Assembly (NCBI RefSeq): GCF_001244995.1
Contig: NZ_LN869529.1
Coordinates: forward strand, 689,454 to 753,453
Length of the DNA stretch: 64,000 bases
Origin: Intestinimonas massiliensis (ex Afouda et al. 2020)
GTDB lineage: Bacteria; Bacillota; Clostridia; Oscillospirales; Oscillospiraceae
Direction of reading: 5' to 3'
Below are positions 58,164 to 64,000 of the stretch, piece by piece; the first letter of the stretch is position 1; every line of letters begins with the position of its first letter. Below the pieces are notes generated by a model that ran no database searches, was not told the DNA's origin, and saw only the letters and a program-made list of their open reading frames with translations. The position numbers were made by a program, and so were the translations under genes.

Positions 58164-60437
58164 ATGAGAAACATATTTAATTTGAACAATCACTGGCTGT
58201 TCAAAGATAGCTTTTCCCCTGAGGATGTGCAAGCCTGCGATAGTTCAGAATATCAACAGATCAATTTGCCGCATATCGTAAAGGAACTTCCCTATAATTG
58301 CTTTGGGCAAACTGAGTGTGCGATGTGTAGCACATACCTCAAAAGGCTTAGATTGCCGGAAGAATATCGAGGGAAACACTCGATTTTGGAATTTAATGGC
58401 GTTATGGCGCAGTATCAGCTATATGTGAATGGTCAATTCGTTCAAAGTCATAAGGGTGGGTATTCCCGTTCCCGAGTAGAGGTCTCTTCTTATCTGCATT
58501 CCGGAGAGAACACCATTTTGCTGATGGTGGATTCTCACGAGGACAAGGATATTCCGCCATTTGGCAAGCCCATCGATTTTCTGACCTATGGCGGGATTTA
58601 CAGAGACGTGAATCTGATCCTTACGGATACTGCATGGATGGAAGATGTGCTGTTCCGATATGCACTAGAGGAGAACGCGGTCGTTTTGAAGCCGGAAATC
58701 CATTTCGACAACGCCGGTGAAGCGTTCGACGGTGAGATGATCGTGTTGCTGAAGGGCGAAGACGGTGTATGTGCCAAGCAGTATTCCCGTACGGTCACAA
58801 TCCCAAGTGGCCGCCAGATACTTTCGCCAGAACCTGAAAAGATGGCCGCACCGGCTCTGTGGGACATTGACCATCCATATCTTTACACCGTGGAGATGCG
58901 CCTCATAAAAGATGGCGTGGAGATGGATGAAGTTGAGTTCAAAACAGGGTTTAGAACCATTGCCTGCAGACCCGAGGGCTTCTATCTGAACGGCCGACAG
59001 GTCAAACTGGTCGGACTGAACCGGCATCAGGATTATCCCTATGTGGGATACGCCATGCCGAAACGGGTGCAGCAGCGCGACGCCCAGATCCTTTACAGCG
59101 AGCTTCATGTGAATACTGTGCGCACCTCGCATTATATCCAGTCCGAAGATTTCATTGCCGAGTGTGATAAACTGGGATTGTTGGTCGTTTCGGAGATTCC
59201 CGGCTGGGGCGTTATCGGCGGCGACGAATTCAAGCGTGTCTCCCATCAGGATATCCGGGACATGATCACGGTACAGTACAATCATCCGTCCATTTTCATC
59301 TGGAGCATCCGAATCAATGAATCCGACGATTGTGATGAGTTCTATGCCGAGTCTAACGCGATTGCAAAAGGCTTGGATCCAGACCGACCGACGACAGGTG
59401 TTCGCTGTATCACGGGAAGTAAGCTGTTGGAAGATGTGTACACGTTTAATGATTTCATTCACTTCAATCATCTTCTGCGAAACGATAAGGAGGTCGTCCT
59501 CCAGGCACAGCAGGCTGTCACGGGGCTGCAGTACAAAGTACCGTATCTGGTGAGCGAATTTTGCGGGCACATCTACCCGACAAGACCGACGGACGGCGTG
59601 CAGCGGCAGACGCAGCATGCACTGATTCACGCATCCGTTCAGGGAAAGAGTTTAGAACGCAAAGATGCAATGGGCGCGATCGGATGGTGTGCATTCGATT
59701 ACCATACGCACGGTGACAATGGCTCCGGTGATAAGATCTGTTACCATGGTGTGATGAGCGCATTCCGAACCCCCAAATATGCCGCTCACTTCTATCGTTC
59801 TCAGGTTGACCCGAAAACGGAGATTGTGCTGGAGCCGGCAACATTGCTTGCCAGGGGCGAGCCGGATGATGGGATGGTCATTCCCTTTGTCGTATTTACC
59901 AACTGCGATTACATCGAGGTCGAGCTTTACGGCAAAAACATCGGTCGGTTTTACCCAAGCCTCAATTACGGCGGTCTGAAGCATCCGCCCGTGATCGTCG
60001 ACAACAATCCGGGAACGTGGCGAGACACATGGCTGGCAGGTACTGTGATTGGTTTTATTGGCGGGAAGGAAGTTGCACGCCGGACCTATTCGCCGGATGC
60101 CTATCTGCAGGATTTGGAAGTGCGTCCGGACGACCTGGAGCTTCATACGACTGTGACTGACGCGACGAGAATCGTGTGCCGGTTCTGCGACCAGCTTGGA
60201 AACGCTTTGCCGTTATATAACGGAATCCTACAGATCGAGACGGCTGGCGACGTAGCGGTGATTGGACCGACGACGGTTGCGACAGTAGGCGGATCTATCG
60301 CGTTCTGGGTAAAGACGATACCCTCTGCACAAACAGGCGAAGCAACCGTTACAATCACGGCTGCGAACACAAACATTCCCGCAAAAATAGTCAGGCTTGC
60401 GCTTTCCCCCGACCCTATGACCCAGACATTAGATTGA
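58164..60437 (+). CDS. Glycoside hydrolase family 2 (beta-galactosidase/glucuronidase-like)
   Basis: 757 residues, no signal peptide, so intracellular. Sugar-binding jelly roll (LPHIVKELPYNCFGQTECAMCSTYLKRLRLPEEYRGKHS), Ig-like domain, and TIM barrel with the acid/base Glu386 in WSIRINES and nucleophile Glu465 in LVSEFCGH. Extra beta domains end it. Cleaves a beta-linked glycoside brought in by the ABC importer; the exact sugar cannot be read from sequence. The NES motif has Ile-Asn rather than the usual Trp/Gly before Asn-Glu. Confidence 0.9.
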   Translation: MRNIFNLNNHWLFKDSFSPEDVQACDSSEYQQINLPHIVKELPYNCFGQTECAMCSTYLKRLRLPEEYRGKHSILEFNGVMAQYQLYVNGQFVQSHKGGYSRSRVEVSSYLHSGENTILLMVDSHEDKDIPPFGKPIDFLTYGGIYRDVNLILTDTAWMEDVLFRYALEENAVVLKPEIHFDNAGEAFDGEMIVLLKGEDGVCAKQYSRTVTIPSGRQILSPEPEKMAAPALWDIDHPYLYTVEMRLIKDGVEMDEVEFKTGFRTIACRPEGFYLNGRQVKLVGLNRHQDYPYVGYAMPKRVQQRDAQILYSELHVNTVRTSHYIQSEDFIAECDKLGLLVVSEIPGWGVIGGDEFKRVSHQDIRDMITVQYNHPSIFIWSIRINESDDCDEFYAESNAIAKGLDPDRPTTGVRCITGSKLLEDVYTFNDFIHFNHLLRNDKEVVLQAQQAVTGLQYKVPYLVSEFCGHIYPTRPTDGVQRQTQHALIHASVQGKSLERKDAMGAIGWCAFDYHTHGDNGSGDKICYHGVMSAFRTPKYAAHFYRSQVDPKTEIVLEPATLLARGEPDDGMVIPFVVFTNCDYIEVELYGKNIGRFYPSLNYGGLKHPPVIVDNNPGTWRDTWLAGTVIGFIGGKEVARRTYSPDAYLQDLEVRPDDLELHTTVTDATRIVCRFCDQLGNALPLYNGILQIETAGDVAVIGPTTVATVGGSIAFWVKTIPSAQTGEATVTITAANTNIPAKIVRLALSPDPMTQTLD

Positions 60438-60778
60438 TCAAACCCTTGTCGGAAAACAGGAACTCCGGCTGACGTGAAGAAGGGAGCCGCCACAAAAGCG
60501 TGCGCTACGGCGCATTTTGTGAAAGACCTTGACAGTAAACGGGTATTTCATTTGCCGTGCAACTGACGGTGCTGTTTCCGATTGGGCAAACGTAACATGC
60601 AGCAATGTTAGAACGAGTTACTCCACATAATAGCTTGTTGTAGCAAAAAAGGAGGATTACTATTTCCGCCTGACTAGCGGTGCGGCAGTGTGGAGACCTG
60701 CCGCAATACATCATCCGAAAAAGTACGGGGATGTGATATCACAGCTTGCGAAGACACTGTGGTAATAGTCTTGAAAAT
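60438..60778 (+). other. Intergenic region with orphan ribosome binding site
   Basis: No gene recognised. A hairpin (CACAAAA ... TTTTGTG, near 60490-60522) may end the GH2 message. An AAAAAAGGAGG near 60645 is followed not by a start codon but by a frame closed at once, so a start region may have been deleted or rearranged here. A TGCGGCAG/CTGCCGCA hairpin lies near 60680-60706. Confidence 0.5.
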
Positions 60779-61975
60779 ATGGCAAACGTAACCCTGAAGA
60801 ACGTAAAGAAGATCTATCCCTTTATCAGTAGTGAGAAAAAGAAAAGTAAAAAGAAGGGCGAAGAGCCCGATCCGGGAAAGGTTAACCTGCAGATTACCGA
60901 TAAGGGCGTTGTAGCGGTTCAAGAATTCAATCTGGAGATCGCAGACAAGGAATTTATCGTTCTGGTTGGCCCCTCCGGTTGCGGTAAGTCCACCACCCTT
61001 CGGATGGTCGCAGGCCTGGAAGAGATCACCGAAGGCGAACTATGGATTGGCGATAAGTTGGTCAACAATGTGGCTCCCAAGGACCGCGACATTGCCATGG
61101 TATTCCAAAACTATGCGCTGTATCCCCATATGACCGTGTATGATAACATGGCCTTCTCTCTGAAGCTGAAGAAGACTCCCAAGGATGAGATCGACCGTAA
61201 GGTTCGCGAAGCTGCCGAGATTCTAGACATCACCCAGTATCTGAACCGTAAACCCAAGGCGCTGTCCGGCGGTCAGCGACAGCGTGTTGCCATCGGTCGC
61301 GCCATCGTGCGTGACCCGGCTGTCTTCCTGATGGACGAACCTCTGTCTAACCTGGACGCCAAGCTTCGCAACCAAATGCGTGCGGAGATTATCAAACTGC
61401 GCCAGAAGATCAACACCACCTTTATCTATGTCACCCACGACCAGACCGAAGCTATGACCTTGGGCGACCGTATCGTCATCATGCGTGACGGCTTCATCCA
61501 GCAGATCGGCACTCCCCAAAATGTCTTCGATCACCCCGCAAACCTGTTCGTCGCGGGCTTCATCGGCACGCCTCAGATGAATTTCTTCGATGCCAAGCTA
61601 CGGAAGATGGGCGATGTGTACTCGGTGGAAGTCTGCGGCGCCATCATCGAACTGCCTGCCGACAAGCAGGCTGCCCTGAAGGCTGCCGGCGCTGAAGCTC
61701 AGGAGATTACTTTGGGCATTCGTCCCGACCACATCACCCTGTGTGAAGGCGGCGCAGCTTCTATCAACGCGACAGTGGACGTTACTGAACTCATGGGCTC
61801 CACCATCCATATGCATGTTAACATTGCCGGTGAGGATGCAGTCGTGATTCTGCCTACCATTGACCTGAGCTCTGAGCAGAAGAATGGCTTTAAATATGGT
61901 ACCAAGATCAACATCACCTTCGGCGGCAATGTTGTCCATATGTTTGGTAAGGACACGGAACGGAATTTGCTCTAA
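60779..61975 (+). CDS. ABC sugar transporter ATPase (MsmX/UgpC type)
   Basis: 398 residues. ATPase domain with Walker A GPSGCGKSTT, signature LSGGQRQR, Walker B VFLMDEPLSNLD, H-loop VTHDQTEAM, then a C-terminal OB-fold regulatory domain (GIRPDHITLCEGG). A Lys/Glu-rich insert (about 20-45) interrupts the N-terminal strand, as seen in several Clostridia homologues. ATG 60779 lacks a good Shine-Dalgarno, unusual for this genome. Such ATPases often serve several sugar importers. Confidence 0.93.
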   Translation: MANVTLKNVKKIYPFISSEKKKSKKKGEEPDPGKVNLQITDKGVVAVQEFNLEIADKEFIVLVGPSGCGKSTTLRMVAGLEEITEGELWIGDKLVNNVAPKDRDIAMVFQNYALYPHMTVYDNMAFSLKLKKTPKDEIDRKVREAAEILDITQYLNRKPKALSGGQRQRVAIGRAIVRDPAVFLMDEPLSNLDAKLRNQMRAEIIKLRQKINTTFIYVTHDQTEAMTLGDRIVIMRDGFIQQIGTPQNVFDHPANLFVAGFIGTPQMNFFDAKLRKMGDVYSVEVCGAIIELPADKQAALKAAGAEAQEITLGIRPDHITLCEGGAASINATVDVTELMGSTIHMHVNIAGEDAVVILPTIDLSSEQKNGFKYGTKINITFGGNVVHMFGKDTERNLL

Positions 61976-61989
61976 GGCAATACCGCACA

Positions 61990-62122
61990 AAACAAAGGGG
62001 GGCAGTATAGGCGGAAATAATGTGCCGCCCAAGAAAAAAGAATTTCTTGGGCAGATAGATCGCATCGCTCCGTGGGGAGAATGGGTGGCAGAAATCAAGC
62101 CGTGGGATTACAAGGGGGAGCG
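61990..62122 (+). pseudogene. IS5-type transposase N-terminal fragment
   Basis: PPKKKEFLGQIDRIAPWGEWVAEIKPWDYKGER matches the conserved start of IS5-group transposases (KEFLxQIxRIVPWxEWVxLIKPxYYKG). The reading then runs into a terminator, with the DDE catalytic part absent. A stub left by a decayed or deleted insertion sequence. Confidence 0.75.
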
Positions 62123-62158
62123 CGCCGTAAGCGTTCTGTCGCTTACGGCGGCTTTTTT
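62122..62158 (+). terminator. Terminator
   Basis: GCCGTAAGCG, loop TTCTGT, CGCTTACGGC, then GGCTTTTTT. Probably ends the ABC ATPase transcript. Confidence 0.9.
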
Positions 62159-62283
62159 AAACAGCGCAGTCTCTCATCCTGTACGGAACGTATCGTTCCA
62201 TCGGGGCGTCCTTAGGGGATAATGTAGAATAAATCGGCGTTCTATCGCGTGACAGGACGCAGGAAACAGCACCCCACAACAAG

Positions 62284-62330
62284 ACCGGGCGCGGTAGTCA
62301 GTGATTGGCTGCCGCGCCCGGTTCTTTTTT
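62284..62330 (+). terminator. Second terminator
   Basis: ACCGGGCGCGGTAG and CTGCCGCGCCCGGT form a long stem with loop, followed by TCTTTTTT. It faces the convergent cupin gene. Confidence 0.85.
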
Positions 62331-62337
62331 ATTCAGC

Positions 62338-62685
62338 TTAATCCTCATATAAATCTCCACTATTTTCTTTATTCAGTGTTCCATCTAATTCAATCATTAA
62401 AAATTTAGTCATTGATGTGACTACGGGACGGTGTAAGATGCCTTTGGGTACAATGATAAATTCACCCGCATCTACCCGCGTCAATCCGTCGGTTGTTTCT
62501 AACTGAAAACTTCCTTCAATAACATAAAATAACTCGTCCGAATCTTCATGGATATGAAAATCCAATGTTCTATTTTCCACATTGACTACGCTAAGGGTAT
62601 GACCATTCAGTTTACCAACCTTTTTATAAACATATAGCCTATCAACCCTATTAGCCTCTGCAAGTAAGTTGATTTTTTCTAACAT
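62338..62685 (-). CDS. Single-domain cupin protein
   Basis: 115 residues. Cupin motif 1 FHIHEDSDELFYVIEGSFQLE and motif 2 GEFIIVPKGILHRPVV, with metal ligands His/His/Glu and a second His. Enzyme or binding role unknown. GC content is clearly lower than that of flanking genes, suggesting recent acquisition. Confidence 0.85.
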   Translation of the reverse strand: MLEKINLLAEANRVDRLYVYKKVGKLNGHTLSVVNVENRTLDFHIHEDSDELFYVIEGSFQLETTDGLTRVDAGEFIIVPKGILHRPVVTSMTKFLMIELDGTLNKENSGDLYED

Positions 62686-62765
62686 AAATCCAGCCTCCCA
62701 ATAGTATAATTTGCCTTCTCCGCCAAAGGCATACTGAAACAGCCCTACAAACTGGAAGTTGTCAA

Positions 62766-63128
62766 TTACGCAAACTCAACTATTACGACCTCGTTTCCGT
62801 CAATATCGCTTAAGCGAACCTCGTAAGTTCCCCAATCATGTCGAATGGCTTTGGACAGCGGAACCCCTTTTTTCTTCAAACCTTCCATCGTTAAATCGAG
62901 ATTATCTGTTTGAAAAACAAATGATTGATGTCCCGTCGGCTGTGCGTCGAATGCTTTACAATCCCATATACAAAGAGTAGGGGCGTTTTCAATAAAGCCA
63001 AGATAAACTCCATTTGATTCGTCCACATCTGTCTTAATAAAGGGTATTCCTAATACCTCTCTATAGAAATCTATAAGTTCTTTCGCTTGCTCAGAAAAAA
63101 TATTTGTACAATAGTATCCTGTGATCAT
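62766..63128 (-). CDS. VOC-family protein (glyoxalase/bleomycin resistance-like)
   Basis: 120 residues with the paired beta-alpha-beta units of the vicinal-oxygen-chelate fold: FYREVLGIPFIKTDVDE, HQSFVFQTDNLDLTMEGLKKKGV, RLSDIDGNEVVIVEFA. Substrate unknown. Low GC like the neighbouring cupin gene, so probably part of one transferred segment. Confidence 0.85.
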   Translation of the reverse strand: MITGYYCTNIFSEQAKELIDFYREVLGIPFIKTDVDESNGVYLGFIENAPTLCIWDCKAFDAQPTGHQSFVFQTDNLDLTMEGLKKKGVPLSKAIRHDWGTYEVRLSDIDGNEVVIVEFA

Positions 63129-63224
63129 CTTCTCACCTCATCAAATTCCAATTTGTCTGTCACTACAAAATCATCTTGTATGAAATATCATATCATACCA
63201 TAGACTAAATGTCTATGCCCCTAT

Positions 63225-63440
63225 TTATCCCCGTTCCACTTCCTTATCCCGTTCCGGCTCTCTGTCCTGCCGCAAAACGCTGTCAATGTTCCTCTTGATA
63301 ACGTCGTATGGAGCTTTGCATAATCGGCTTGCAGGGCGGCAACATGGGGGAGCTTGCCGGATATGCCCGCTGCTTTCAATGCCTTTGCTGCCGCTTCATG
63401 CAGAATGATACTGCCCTCATGGGCGGCGCGGTATTTGCCG
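63225..63440 (-). pseudogene. Mobilisation relaxase (MobA/MobL-like) C-terminal remnant
   Basis: AHEGSIILHEAAAKALKAAG and SGKLPHVAALQADYAKL match the tail of relaxases from Firmicute integrative elements. After a frame change the end YDVIKRNIDSVLRQDREPERD follows. The region joining these blocks in intact homologues is missing, giving an internal deletion plus frameshift, and the N-terminal relaxase domain is absent. Confidence 0.65.
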
Positions 63441-63480
63441 AGCGGGCGGACAGCCCCAAAGCGGGGCGTTAGAACAGGAG

Positions 63481-63508
63481 ACGGGCGCATCCATATGGAT
63501 GCGCCCGT
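63481..63508. terminator. Hairpin terminator
   Basis: ACGGGCGCATCC, loop ATAT, GGATGCGCCCGT: perfect 12-bp stem just past the 49-codon gene. Confidence 0.7.
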
Positions 63509-63521
63509 GGTGCTGCGGCCT

Positions 63522-63671
63522 CTATTTGACTGCGGTGTGCGAATGTGGTTCCGATGCGTCCCCGTTTGTCCCGTGCCGAACTCCGGCGATGAAGCGGTCA
63601 AGCTGGTCCATCCACCGGGGGCCGAGTACGCCGAACAGGAGGAAGGCGACAAGTATTGTGAGAATTGCCAT
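63522..63671 (-). CDS. 49-aa single-pass membrane peptide
   Basis: Starts MAILTILVAFLLFGVLG, one membrane helix, followed by a polar tail with PRWMDQLDRFIAG and His-rich end. AAAGGAAG lies seven bases upstream of the ATG and a strong hairpin follows the stop, a complete small gene. Family not recognised. It may be cargo of the decayed mobile element or belong with the potassium transporter upstream. Confidence 0.5.
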   Translation of the reverse strand: MAILTILVAFLLFGVLGPRWMDQLDRFIAGVRHGTNGDASEPHSHTAVK

Positions 63672-63774
63672 ACCACCACTTCCTTTCTTACAGGATAGCA
63701 CGCCTGCTGTTCAAGAAGTGTTTGTGTTTGAGCGGCGGCGTTAAGAACGGGTTAAGAGCCTGCGGGAAAGGACA

Positions 63775-63820
63775 GCGCCCCCTGCGGCAAAATGTCTGCT
63801 GCAAGGGGCGCTTGGTTTTT
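63775..63820. terminator. Terminator after TrkA/KtrA gene
   Basis: GCGCCCCCTGCGGCA and TGCTGCAAGGGGCGC form an imperfect 15-bp stem with T run on the plus strand and TGTCCTTT on the minus. Confidence 0.7.
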
Positions 63821-64000
63821 ACAGATGGAGAAATTTCTGCATGTCTCGGTTGCTGCCCAGGGCGAGCAGCGTCTCGTCGCGCTGGAAGGTATGGTCCGGG
63901 CCGGGAAGAGGCTCCAGACGGCCGCTGCGCTTAATGGCCAGGATGCTGATGTGGTATTTCTGCCGTACAGCTAGCTGCACGATAGTCTTGCCCACCCACG
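63819..64000 (-). CDS. TrkA/KtrA potassium-uptake regulatory subunit (partial, C-terminus only)
   Basis: The last ~60 codons are visible: VGKTIVQLAVRQKYHISILAIKR, LPGPDHTFQRDETLLALGS, NRDMQKFLHL-stop. This is a TrkA-C (RCK_C) domain, which binds nucleotides and gates K+ channels such as KtrB/TrkH. The N-terminal RCK domain lies beyond the right edge. Confidence 0.82.
   Translation of the reverse strand, partial: WVGKTIVQLAVRQKYHISILAIKRSGRLEPLPGPDHTFQRDETLLALGSNRDMQKFLHL

Overview
The window looks like a chromosomal segment of a GC-rich, anaerobic Clostridia member (Oscillospiraceae-type Firmicute). This is inferred from the strong AGGAGG ribosome binding sites, consensus sigma-A promoters, a Gram-positive style L10 leader, DivIVA-like, DUF1292, DUF4330 and SleB-type proteins, a SAM-radical/glycyl-radical enzyme pair, and high-GC coding bias. 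No 16S gene is present, so the genus is not claimed.

Left part, 0-14.7 kb, mostly minus strand. An ECF vitamin transporter core (ecfA1-ecfA2-ecfT, the last cut by the window edge) follows an RlmI-type methyltransferase. A small graveyard (4.3-5.1 kb) holds a metallo-beta-lactamase-like tail and a frameshifted XRE regulator tail. Then comes a long purine operon, transcribed purE-purC-purF-purM-purN-purO-purH-traX-purD. IMP formation is split between a stand-alone AICAR transformylase and a PurO-type cyclohydrolase, and the PurF homologue lacks its N-terminal catalytic cysteine. The operon begins with a consensus promoter, a 26-codon leader ORF and an intrinsic terminator just before purE, which looks like an undescribed attenuator.

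Middle part, 14.8-39.1 kb, is core housekeeping. It holds two cell-surface glycan genes (one a GT4-CsaB fusion) divergent from DUF4330-PAP2-nucleosidase genes, with overlapping promoters. Next are the rpmG-secE-nusG-rplK-rplA and rplJ-rplL ribosomal/transcription genes with structured leaders, then ruvX, a split TauE/SafE transporter, tcdA, a parvulin foldase, a probable 6S RNA, and a class A penicillin-binding protein. These are followed by uridine phosphorylase, a DUF1538 transporter with a tandem PII-like partner, a MarR-MATE efflux pair and a SleB-type hydrolase.

39.1-44.8 kb: two tRNA-Ser genes are followed by a decayed tyrosine integrase and a truncated but still 1523-codon phage/ICE polyvalent protein carrying an HExxH domain and an R-S-E ADP-ribosyltransferase domain. 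This is a prophage or integrative-element relic at a tRNA.

44.8-62.0 kb is the most coherent accessory block. A divergent Crp/Fnr-family regulator sits beside a six-gene minus-strand operon: YjjI-type glycyl radical enzyme, YjjW activase, nucleoside hydrolase, a permease remnant, nucleoside phosphorylase and an 8-oxoguanine-deaminase-like amidohydrolase. Ribokinase, oleate hydratase, and an ABC sugar importer with a GH2 glycosidase and an MsmX/UgpC-type ATPase follow. The same palindrome (ATGACA-N2-TGTCAT) occurs before the YjjI operon, before ribokinase and before the ABC operon, each about 41.5 bp from a plausible start site. This suggests one anaerobic nucleoside/ribose regulon.

62.0-64.0 kb is a patchwork. 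It contains an IS5-type transposase stub, two low-GC genes (cupin, VOC), a frameshifted relaxase tail, a 49-codon membrane peptide and the C-terminal end of a TrkA/KtrA potassium-channel subunit that runs off the right edge.
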